DNA of 64,000 nt from Alistipes sp. (GTDB taxonomy: Bacteria; Bacteroidota; Bacteroidia; Bacteroidales; Rikenellaceae): the NCBI GenBank assembly GCA_017937125.1, contig JAGBEH010000010.1, forward strand, positions 1-64,000, given 5' to 3'. This document shows positions 53,111 through 60,636 of the stretch, piece after piece. The number at the start of each line of letters is the position of its first letter. Within the stretch, counting starts at the first letter, position 1. The position numbers were made by a program, and so were the translations under genes. The notes under the pieces are model-generated. The model was not told the DNA's origin, searched no databases, and saw only the letters and a program-made list of their open reading frames with translations.

Positions 53111-53214
53111 ATTTATTATTGGGTGCTGAATTGAATGAACAACAGAATATAGAACATTATTATGCACCGTTTTCTACCAACCCATAACAAGTATTTATAA
53201 CAAAAGTCGGTGCA

Positions 53215-53259
53215 GGACGCCCGCCGCACGAGCGGAATGCGGGTGCGGCGGGAACGTCC
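53215..53259. other. GC-rich hairpin
   Basis: GGACG, then CCGCCGCAC, pair with GTGCGGCGG and CGTCC, about 14 bp in total. It lies in the long 53111-53511 gap. No T run; role unknown. Confidence 0.6.
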
Positions 53260-53300
53260 GAAAAATCAAAGGTATATAATTGTCGAATAGATATTGGGGC

Positions 53301-53374
53301 TCGGCCGTCGGCAGGTTCGTCACGAAAATTGGATAACTTTTTCGTCTGCAAGACGGGACCTGCCCGACGGCCGA
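53301..53374 (+). terminator. Large compound hairpin downstream of gapA
   Basis: TCGGCCGTCGGCAGGT pairs with ACCTGCCCGACGGCCGA (one bulge), with an inner ACGAAAA/TTTTCGT stem and an alternative CGTCT-gca-AGACG hairpin. On the plus strand it is followed by TTTTTC, so it could end plus-strand transcription. Confidence 0.5.
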
Positions 53375-53396
53375 TTTTTCAACCCCGAACGAAAAC

Positions 53397-53424
53397 AAAA
53401 GAGCCCCGTCGTAACGGAGCTCTT
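53397..53424 (-). terminator. Terminator of gapA
   Basis: On the minus strand AAGAGCTCCGT pairs with ACGGGGCTCTT around TACG, followed by TTGTTTTCG. It lies about 90 bp after the gapA stop. Confidence 0.85.
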
Positions 53425-53511
53425 GTTCGATTCTTGCACCTTTTCCCTCCTCGGCATACCCCGAGCAAGCTCGGCTCTGCGTTCGGCGAAAAGGACCGAA
53501 AGGTTTACCGA

Positions 53512-54546
<1,035 letters not shown>

Positions 54547-54576
54547 TTAATGAATACGTTTCTGTCTTCAGTCACG

Positions 54577-54608
54577 CAAAAGTATATACTTTGTATATAT
54601 TAACCAAA
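54577..54608 (-). promoter_or_regulatory. gapA promoter
   Basis: On the minus strand TTTG (54605-54608), 20 bp, TACTTTTG (54577-54584), a perfect layout for a strongly expressed gene. Confidence 0.88.
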
Positions 54609-54675
54609 TAAAAAATAAATTTTTTTATTAAAATGGTGCTTTTCGTTTCGGACCGTAAGCGTATGGGACTTCGCA

Positions 54676-55449
54676 CTATCGCGTTCGGTCCTCCCGCATT
54701 TCGGCACCGCGCGCCCGCTTGGCCATAGCCGAGGCGAAGACGAAATCGTTGAGTTCGCGGTTGTCGGCTTGCAGGATGTCGTCCTTGGTGCCCTCCCACC
54801 ATTTGTGCCCCTCGTGGATATATACAATCTTCTCGCCGATCTCCATCACGGAGTTCATATCGTGGGTGTTTATGATGGTGGTGATGTCGTATTCGCGGGT
54901 GATGTCGTGAATCAGGTTGTCGATAACCACGGAGGTCTGCGGGTCGAGACCCGAGTTCGGCTCGTCGCAGAAGAGGTATTTCGGATTCATGACTATCGCA
55001 CGGGCTATGGCCACGCGCTTGATCATACCGCCGCTCAACTCCGAGGGATAGAGGTTGTCGGCACCATCCAGACGCACGCGCTTGAGACAGAAATCGACGC
55101 GCTCGCGCTTCTCGGCCTCGCTCTGGTCGGTGAAGAGGTCGAGCGGCAGCTTGACGTTCTCGATGACCGTTGAGGAGTCGAGCAGCGCCCCGCCCTGAAA
55201 TATCATACCTATGTCGCGACGCACGGTCTTGCGCTCGGTGAAGTCGAGCGACGAGAAGCAGGTGTCGTCGTAGTATATGTCGCCCGAGTCGGGCGTGTGC
55301 AGCCCCACGAGCGTCTTGAGCAGCACGGTCTTACCCGAGCCGCTGCGCCCGATGATGAGGTTGGTTTTGCCCGTTTCGAACTCGACCGAGATGTCGTCGA
55401 GCACCGTGCGCCCGTCGAACGATTTGAATATGTGTTCGCACTTTATCAC
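54676..55449 (-). CDS. ABC transporter ATPase, MlaF-like
   Basis: 257 residues. Complete nucleotide-binding domain: Walker A 'IIGRSGSGKTVLLKTL', Q-loop 'GMIFQGGALLDSSTV', signature 'ELSGGMIKRVAIARAI', Walker B 'KYLFCDEPNSGLDP' and H-loop 'INTHDM'. The 'GGALLDSSTV' and 'GGMIKRV' forms are typical of MlaF/Ttg2A ATPases that power phospholipid transport between the membranes. It overlaps the permease gene by 4 bp (ATGA) and is the last gene of the unit. The MCE-domain partner (MlaD) is not encoded next to it here. Confidence 0.94.
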   Translation of the reverse strand: MIKCEHIFKSFDGRTVLDDISVEFETGKTNLIIGRSGSGKTVLLKTLVGLHTPDSGDIYYDDTCFSSLDFTERKTVRRDIGMIFQGGALLDSSTVIENVKLPLDLFTDQSEAEKRERVDFCLKRVRLDGADNLYPSELSGGMIKRVAIARAIVMNPKYLFCDEPNSGLDPQTSVVIDNLIHDITREYDITTIINTHDMNSVMEIGEKIVYIHEGHKWWEGTKDDILQADNRELNDFVFASAMAKRARGAEMREDRTR

Positions 55450-56189
55450 GTCAGCAGCAGTTGTGTAAGTATGAGGTTGAAAATCATTATCACGACAGAG
55501 CTTACGACCACGGCGCGGGTGGATGCCTTGCCCACTTCGAGCGAGTTGCCCTTGGCATAGTAGCCGCAGAATGCCGATATCGAAGTGATGATGAAAGCGA
55601 AGACCGCAATTTTGATGAGCGAGTAGACAACCGAATAGACGCGGAAGTCGAAGAGCAGACCCTCGATATAATCATTCGGTATCATTATGCCCGTAAGCAC
55701 GGCTATGGCGTAGCCGCCGATCGAGCCGATCATAATGCTGAGCAGCGTGAGAAACGGAAAAAAGAGTACCGTCGCGATGATTTTGGGCAGGATGAGATAG
55801 GAGGCGGAGTTGATGCCCATAATCTCCAGCGCGTCGATCTGCTCGGTGATGCGCATAGTGCCTATCTCGGAGGCGATGTTCGAGCCTACCTTGCCCGCGA
55901 GGATCAATGCGACCACGGTAGACGAGAATTCGAGCGTCATAGTCTCGCGAGTGGCGTAACCTATGAGATATTGCGGGATGAACGGCGATTCGAGACTTAT
56001 GGACATCTGCAACGTTATGGCGGCGCCGATGAATACCGATATTATGGCCGTCAGCCCTATGGAATTCATACCCAAGGCCTCCATTTCGTATATGACGCGG
56101 CGACGGTATATCGAGATCTTCTCGGGTCTCGAAAAGACCTTGCCCATAAGCAGGAAATAGCGTCCTATCAGTTCGAAAATCTTCAACAC
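55446..56189 (-). CDS. ABC transporter permease, MlaE family
   Basis: 247 residues with five to six membrane helices. The MlaE signature blocks are visible: 'EMEALGMNSIGLTAIISVFIGAAITLQ', 'FSSTVVALILAGKVGSNIASEIGTMRITEQIDALEIMGINSASYLILPKIIA'. With the MlaF-like ATPase it forms an inner membrane complex for lipid asymmetry maintenance. Its stop overlaps the ATPase start. The DUF4834-like gene is 19 bp upstream, so three genes may share one transcript. Confidence 0.94.
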   Translation of the reverse strand: MLKIFELIGRYFLLMGKVFSRPEKISIYRRRVIYEMEALGMNSIGLTAIISVFIGAAITLQMSISLESPFIPQYLIGYATRETMTLEFSSTVVALILAGKVGSNIASEIGTMRITEQIDALEIMGINSASYLILPKIIATVLFFPFLTLLSIMIGSIGGYAIAVLTGIMIPNDYIEGLLFDFRVYSVVYSLIKIAVFAFIITSISAFCGYYAKGNSLEVGKASTRAVVVSSVVIMIFNLILTQLLLT

Positions 56190-56208
56190 GAGCGGATGGT
56201 TTTGGAAA

Positions 56209-56580
56209 TTATCGTTTGCGGCCGTCGGGATTTTTCTCCTCCTCGAAATCGACGTATTCGCCCACGTCGTCGTTCACCTTCTTTTCGGGGGCGTCCGTTG
56301 TCTGATAAATGCGTACGTCGCCCTCTTTGCGGCGGCCGCGTGCAGTGTAGTCGGCATTATTGCGCAGTTCGTCCTCCATTCGGCGCTGCACGCGGCGCAG
56401 ATGCCACGCGAACAGGGCGGTCGAGATCAGCGACAGCAGGATTATGCCCAGTACCACATAGAGCATAAAACTGAAGACCCACGGCGCTGCTATCGCTATC
56501 AGCAGCATAAGCAGGCAGAACAGCGGGTTGCGGCGGATGAAGCCGACGATAGTATCGAAAAGTACGGTAATGAAATTCAT
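56209..56580 (-). CDS. DUF4834-like small membrane protein
   Basis: 123 residues from ATG 56580, with a -7 box at 56615-56622. Two close hydrophobic helices (about 17-55: 'NPLFCLLMLLIAIAAPWVFSFMLYVVLGIILLSLI') are followed by a charged tail 'RRVQRRMEDELRNNADYTARGRRKEGDVRIYQ' and an acidic/Lys-rich end. The layout resembles DUF4834 proteins of Bacteroidetes. Function unknown; it precedes the Mla-type genes by 19 bp. Confidence 0.8.
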   Translation of the reverse strand: MNFITVLFDTIVGFIRRNPLFCLLMLLIAIAAPWVFSFMLYVVLGIILLSLISTALFAWHLRRVQRRMEDELRNNADYTARGRRKEGDVRIYQTTDAPEKKVNDDVGEYVDFEEEKNPDGRKR

Positions 56581-56614
56581 CGTCTTAAAAACGGTTCTAT
56601 ATGCAAAACCTTTG

Positions 56615-56622
56615 CAAAGGTA
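56615..56622 (-). promoter_or_regulatory. -7 box for the DUF4834-Mla unit
   Basis: TACCTTTG on the minus strand fits TAnnTTTG, 34 bp upstream of ATG 56580. Confidence 0.6.
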
Positions 56623-56674
56623 CAAAAAAAGTGGCAACTATATATATATTGCACCTCATTTGTTTTTAATATCC

Positions 56675-56876
56675 CGCTCACGTTCCTGTTCCTGTTCCCG
56701 TTCCCGCTCCGGTTTTTCGGGTTTCTCGCGGCATAGCCGCGTTTACAAATTTGACCCGCCCCTAAATCCCCGCCTCAGGCAGGGACTTCGGGTGAAACCC
56801 GTAAGGAAAACAGGACTTGGGAAGAACGTCAGTGCAGATTATGCATATAGTCGCCGAAAAAGTGGCAGGTTTCATT
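56675..56876. repeat. Pyrimidine array plus dispersed repeat, copy C
   Basis: A short GTTCC(T/C)-type array (about 56680-56715) is followed by CTCAGGCAGGGACTT, CGGGTGAAACCCGTAAGG, ACAGGACTTGGGAAG, GTCAGTG and TCGCCGAA words in the same order as copy A at 4944-5166. The inverted CGGGT-gaa-ACCCG is at its centre. It lies directly upstream of the purB promoter. Confidence 0.65.
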
Positions 56877-56885
56877 ATAAATTAC

Positions 56886-56893
56886 TAATTTTG
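56886..56893 (+). promoter_or_regulatory. -7 box for purB
   Basis: TAATTTTG fits TAnnTTTG, 19 bp before ATG 56913. Confidence 0.5.
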
Positions 56894-56912
56894 GCGTCAA
56901 ATCCTACGCTTT

Positions 56913-58259
56913 ATGTTAAATCGATTATTGGCCGTTTCGCCTATCGACGGCCGTTACCGCAGAGTAACGGAACCGTTGGCCGACTATTTCTCCGAGTATG
57001 CGCTCATACGTTACCGCGTGCGTGTGGAGATAGAGTATTTCATCGCCCTGTGCGAGCTTCCCCTGCCCGAACTGAAGGGTGTGGACGCTTCGCTTTTCGA
57101 CACTTTGCGCGACATCTATCGCAACTTCACGCAGGAGGATGCCGAACGCGTGAAGGAGATCGAACTTACGACGAACCACGACGTGAAAGCCGTCGAGTAT
57201 CTGCTCAAAGAGAAATTCGCGGTGCTCGGACTGGCCGGCTGTTCGGAATTCATCCATTTCGGCCTTACCTCGCAGGACATCAACAATACGGCTATGCCGC
57301 TGATGCTCAAGGAGGCGCTGGCCGACATATACATACCTGCCGTCGAGGAGTTGCAGGAGCGGCTCGCGGCTCTGGCGGAAGAGTGGCGCGGCATACCGAT
57401 GCTCGCGCACACGCACGGCCAGCCCGCATCGCCCACCACGCTCGGCAAGGAGATACTGGTTTTCGCCGAACGTCTCGACGAACAGTACGGGCAGCTGCTC
57501 GATATTCCGCTGACGGCCAAGTTCGGCGGGGCTACGGGCAATTTCAACGCCCATCACGCGGCATATCCCGCAATCGACTGGGCCGCGTTCGCCAACGGTT
57601 TCGTGGGTGGGCGTCTGGGACTGCGCCGCTCGCAGTTCACCACGCAGATAGACCATTACGACAATCTCGCGGCGACGTTCGATGCGCTGAAACGCATAAA
57701 TACCATACTCATAGACCTCTGCCGCGATATGTGGACATATATATCTATGGAGTATTTCCGCCAGCAGATAAAGGCGAACGAGGTGGGTTCGAGCGCTATG
57801 CCGCACAAGGTGAACCCCATAGATTTCGAGAATGCCGAAGGCAATTTCGGTATTGCCGATGCCGTTTACGAACACCTCTCCGCCAAGCTGCCCGTCTCGC
57901 GCCTGCAACGCGACCTGACGGACTCGACCGTTATGCGCAATACGGGCGTGCCCGTCGCGCACTCGCTTATCGGCATACGGTCGCTGCTGAAAGGGTTGGG
58001 CAAGCTGCTGTTGAACCGTGAAGCCATAGACCGCGATTTGGATGCCAACTGGGCTGTCGTCGCCGAGGGTATTCAGACTATTCTGCGACGGGAGGGTTAT
58101 CCCAAACCGTACGAGGCGCTTAAGGCCCTTACGCGCAAAAACGAGCATATTACCGAGCAGACGATACGCGAGTTCATCGCATCGCTCGACGTGTCCGAGA
58201 GCGTGAAGGAAGAGCTGTCGGCTCTGACGCCGCATACGTACGTCGGTATTTTCGGTTAG
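56913..58259 (+). CDS. purB: Adenylosuccinate lyase
   Basis: 448 residues. Catalyses two purine steps: SAICAR to AICAR and adenylosuccinate to AMP, each releasing fumarate. The start 'AVSPIDGRYRRVTEPLADYFSEYALIRYRVRVEIEYF' is of the E. coli PurB type. 'HFGLTSQDINNTAMPLMLKEAL' and 'AHTHGQPASPTTLGKE' carry active-site Ser/His residues, and the fumarase superfamily signature 'GSSAMPHKVNPIDFENAEGN' is complete. Length is normal. Monocistronic. Confidence 0.98.
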   Translation: MLNRLLAVSPIDGRYRRVTEPLADYFSEYALIRYRVRVEIEYFIALCELPLPELKGVDASLFDTLRDIYRNFTQEDAERVKEIELTTNHDVKAVEYLLKEKFAVLGLAGCSEFIHFGLTSQDINNTAMPLMLKEALADIYIPAVEELQERLAALAEEWRGIPMLAHTHGQPASPTTLGKEILVFAERLDEQYGQLLDIPLTAKFGGATGNFNAHHAAYPAIDWAAFANGFVGGRLGLRRSQFTTQIDHYDNLAATFDALKRINTILIDLCRDMWTYISMEYFRQQIKANEVGSSAMPHKVNPIDFENAEGNFGIADAVYEHLSAKLPVSRLQRDLTDSTVMRNTGVPVAHSLIGIRSLLKGLGKLLLNREAIDRDLDANWAVVAEGIQTILRREGYPKPYEALKALTRKNEHITEQTIREFIASLDVSESVKEELSALTPHTYVGIFG

Positions 58260-58279
58260 CGGACGGCGGGGTGATGTAT

Positions 58280-58348
58280 AAAAAAACAGGCGGGAATCTC
58301 TCAATTGCCGCCTGCCTTCGGGGCTTTGCACCCCTAAACTACTAACCC
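58280..58348 (-). ncRNA. Small RNA or terminator-like element with GGGTTAGTAG leader (copy 1)
   Basis: On the minus strand GGGTTAGTAG (58348-58339) is followed by a GGGG-CCCC hairpin and a stronger AGGCGG...CCGCCT hairpin with TTTTTTTA at its end. No minus-strand gene lies upstream, so a short independent transcript is possible; it may instead be only a terminator opposing purB. The same order of elements occurs at 59262-59334. Confidence 0.4.
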
Positions 58349-58390
58349 AAAGGTTGTAAACATTTATTGATACACCTATGTAGGTTTCAT

Positions 58391-58421
58391 TTTGTTTTTG
58401 TAAATAAATTATCTATATTTG
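58391..58421 (+). promoter_or_regulatory. Promoter of the long structured leader
   Basis: TTTG (58391-58394), 19 bp, TATATTTG (58414-58421). Transcription would start near 58428, about 257 nt before ATG 58685. Confidence 0.75.
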
Positions 58422-58474
58422 TGGTATCATTGCGGAATACGCAATGTTTTGGATGGCATTTAGGCTGTTGGATT

Positions 58475-58666
58475 TGTAACAAAAACGACCAATTTTAGAG
58501 ACAAAAACACCAACAGGCACACTAAGTGCTCACGCCGTTTTGGCGTGGGTTGTGCTTGTGTTTTTGTAGGTGCTTGGTCGTACCTTGTTACAATGAGCGC
58601 ACTCACGCTTCTCTTTTTTAGAGTTAAACAGTTGCTATCTAAAGAGCAACGACACCTATGTTTAAC
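58475..58666 (+). ncRNA. Structured 5' leader or small RNA
   Basis: One hairpin spans 58475-58592: TGTAACAA/TTGTTACA, CGACCAA/TTGGTCG, ACAAAAACAC/GTGTTTTTGT, AGGCACA/TGTGCTT and CACGCC/GGCGTG. A second spans 58623-58666: GTTAAACA/TGTTTAAC with inner GTTGC/GCAAC. A T run (CTTCTCTTTTTT) lies between them. A 25-codon ORF starts at 58593 (MSALTLLFFRVKQLLSKEQR...) and ends at 58670, 14 bp before the next gene, so a leader peptide is conceivable. It may be a regulatory leader of the 58685 gene or a separate RNA. Confidence 0.65.
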
Positions 58667-58684
58667 TTAAATAATTAAAGTACT

Positions 58685-59245
58685 ATGAAAAGGTTTTTAT
58701 TTTTGGTGATTACGGTTTTATTATCAGTTCCTTGTTTTGCGCAAAAAAGCACAAATGAAGATAAGACTGAAAGTAAAACACTAGAGTTTATTTCTCGCGG
58801 AAGCTCTCTTATTAGAAAGGAGTTCTATGATTTGGGGTCAGTTAAAGGGGTTCAATGTGAAGTATTGATTGTTACTGATTTGCTTAAAAATGAGAAAATG
58901 GGTTGCCTTCGTCTGAAAACCAAATATACCAGTAGCTATTCTACCGATACTTATATTGGTACCCTCGATTACGACGAAATAGAAGATTGTATTAAATCTC
59001 TTAATCATATTAAAGATAACATTCTTCCATCTATACCTAGCACATACACAGAAGTGGAATATAGCACTAGAGATAATATAAAGGTAGGTGCTTATTATAA
59101 TGAAAAAAAACTTTCTTGGACTGCATATGTTTATATAAAAAGTTACACAAGTCGATCAGCTGAGTTTTTTGATGCAGCATCATTATCTTTGTTGGTTAAC
59201 AAAATGGCTTCTGCGAAGAATATGATTGCCGAAAAAATCAAATAA
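58685..59245 (+). CDS. Secreted hypothetical protein, AT-rich
   Basis: 186 residues with a signal peptide (RFLFLVITVLLSVPCFAQ). The mature protein is Lys/Ser/Thr/Tyr-rich with alternating strands ('VQCEVLIVTDLLKNEKMGCLRLKT', 'YIGTLDYDEIEDCIKSLNHIKDNI', 'KVGAYYNEKKLSWTAYVYIKSYTS') and a final helix. No domain is recognised. Codon and base use are strikingly AT-rich compared with all neighbours, and the gene is preceded by a 257-nt folded leader, so recent horizontal acquisition is likely (inference). Confidence 0.82.
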   Translation: MKRFLFLVITVLLSVPCFAQKSTNEDKTESKTLEFISRGSSLIRKEFYDLGSVKGVQCEVLIVTDLLKNEKMGCLRLKTKYTSSYSTDTYIGTLDYDEIEDCIKSLNHIKDNILPSIPSTYTEVEYSTRDNIKVGAYYNEKKLSWTAYVYIKSYTSRSAEFFDAASLSLLVNKMASAKNMIAEKIK

Positions 59246-59261
59246 TAGAAACATAAAACAA

Positions 59262-59334
59262 AAATAGGCGAGAGTCGTCACGACTGTCGCCTACCCCAGG
59301 ACTCATTGCGAGCCCTTCTACTAACCCAAACTTA
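59262..59334 (-). ncRNA. Small RNA or terminator-like element with GGGTTAGTAG leader (copy 2)
   Basis: On the minus strand TAAGTTTG (59327-59334, fits TAnnTTTG) overlaps GGGTTAGTAG, followed by a CCTGGGG region and a 12-bp stem AGGCGACAGTCG/CGACTCTCGCCT (with one mismatch) ending in ATTTTTGTTTT. Same layout as 58280-58348. It also lies 20 bp past the 58685 gene and may end its transcript from the other side. Confidence 0.4.
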
Positions 59335-59592
59335 AATAAATGAAGAAACCTCACTGCGCCGTGCAGTTTTTCGACGCAGTTGCCCGAACTGTCGCAAATC
59401 CCGTGCCGCCGGTATGCCGTCGGGCGAATCGAGCCTTTAGGCGACATCAAAAAGCCCGAAACGGATATTATCGCATTTTTTTTCGATTCCGATATGTGGG
59501 TTTTTCGGCAGTCGGCCGTCATATATATGACAAAGGTTCGGATTTGCTTCCGAATGTGTCATATTTTACAGAAAAACCAAACAACCTTAGTT

Positions 59593-60444
59593 ATGAAAAA
59601 ACTTCTTATTCTTTCGGCTTTGGCATTGCTCGTCGGAGCGACCGATTGTTCAGCCAAGAAATTCCGTTACGACACGCCTGCGGGCAAAGTGAAGCTCATA
59701 AGCTACAATATCCGTCAGAGCGGGGCCAACGACGGCGACAACTGTTGGATGAACCGCCGTCCCGCAACTGTCGAGATGATGCGTCGCGAGGCGCCGTCGG
59801 TGATAGGTATGCAGGAGGTGAAACTCGACCAGGCGCAATATATCGAGGAGAATATGCCGCAGTACGCACGTGTCGGCGTCGGCCGCGACGACGGGAAAGA
59901 CAAGGGCGAGATGTGCGCCATCTACTATCTGAAAAAGAAATTCGAATTGCTCGACAGCGGTACTTTCTGGCTCAGCGAGACGCCCGATGCGATTTCGCGC
60001 GGCTGGGACGCGAAGTACAACCGCATAGTTACGTGGGTGAAACTTCGCGAGAAGGCTACGGGCAAGGAGTTTTTCTTCTTCAACGGCCACCTCGACCACA
60101 AGGGCGTAACTGCCCGCAAGGAGTCGATGAAACTCATCGTACGCAAGATTTTCGAGATTGCGGGCAAGGATGCGGCCGTCATCTTGGGCGGCGACTTCAA
60201 TGCGCTGATAAACGATGACATTTACACGCCCGTAAAGGAGGTCTCCACACTTGCGCGTACGGCAGCGCCCGTTACGGATTCCCGCCCGACATTCAACTCG
60301 TGGGGACGGCGCAAGGGCGATATTATAGACCATCTGTTCGTGCGTAATCTCAACTGTCTCGAATACCGTACGCTCGACGGCGATTACGGGGTTCCGTTCA
60401 TATCGGACCACTATCCCGTGCAGCTCGTGTTCGAGGTGAAATAG
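59593..60444 (+). CDS. Secreted endonuclease/exonuclease/phosphatase (EEP) family hydrolase
   Basis: 283 residues from ATG 59593 with a signal peptide (KKLLILSALALLVGATDCSA). EEP motifs in order: 'VKLISYNIRQ' (Asn), 'SVIGMQEVKLDQ' (metal-binding Glu), 'FFFNGHLDHKG' (catalytic-type His), 'VILGGDFNAL' (Asp and Asn), 'IIDHLFVRN' and 'FISDHYPVQLVFEVK' (final Asp-His). It would cleave a phosphodiester or phosphomonoester outside the cytoplasm; nuclease, sphingomyelinase-like and inositol phosphatase roles cannot be separated. A terminator follows. Confidence 0.92.
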   Translation: MKKLLILSALALLVGATDCSAKKFRYDTPAGKVKLISYNIRQSGANDGDNCWMNRRPATVEMMRREAPSVIGMQEVKLDQAQYIEENMPQYARVGVGRDDGKDKGEMCAIYYLKKKFELLDSGTFWLSETPDAISRGWDAKYNRIVTWVKLREKATGKEFFFFNGHLDHKGVTARKESMKLIVRKIFEIAGKDAAVILGGDFNALINDDIYTPVKEVSTLARTAAPVTDSRPTFNSWGRRKGDIIDHLFVRNLNCLEYRTLDGDYGVPFISDHYPVQLVFEVK

Positions 60445-60467
60445 CCGCTGCTTACGGCAAGTCGCAG

Positions 60468-60494
60468 GCCGCCCCGTTTCGGGGCGGCTTTTTT
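60468..60494 (+). terminator. Terminator of the EEP gene
   Basis: GCCGCCCCG pairs with CGGGGCGGC around TTT, followed by TTTTTT. Confidence 0.93.
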
Positions 60495-60530
60495 GTCGTT
60501 CGGCAGGATTTCGCGACTGTTTGTCGCCAA

Positions 60531-60573
60531 GTGTCATAAGTTGGCAGACTTTTGCGGCCATTGTGTCATATTT
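60531..60573 (+). promoter_or_regulatory. Paired GTGTCATA elements upstream of clpB
   Basis: GTGTCATA occurs at 60531-60538 and 60563-60570, the second within TGTGTCATATTT, a 12-mer also found 27 bp before the EEP gene start (59555-59566). No clear TAnnTTTG box lies upstream of clpB, so these may belong to a heat-shock-type or other regulated promoter (inference). Confidence 0.35.
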
Positions 60574-60636
60574 CTGCCGCTGGCAGGTATTTTGCTCGTA
60601 CGAAGGCGAAACGGAAACGATAAAAACATATACGAT

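Noticed and set aside
59340-59592. Small forward ORF starting MKKPHCAVQFF
   Set aside because: It has no domain, signal peptide or ribosome-binding context, overlaps the leader of the EEP gene out of frame, and looks like random coding in that gap.
60539-60556. Sigma-54 promoter (TGGCAG...TTGC) before clpB
   Set aside because: The GG and GC elements are separated by one base less than the strict -24/-12 spacing.
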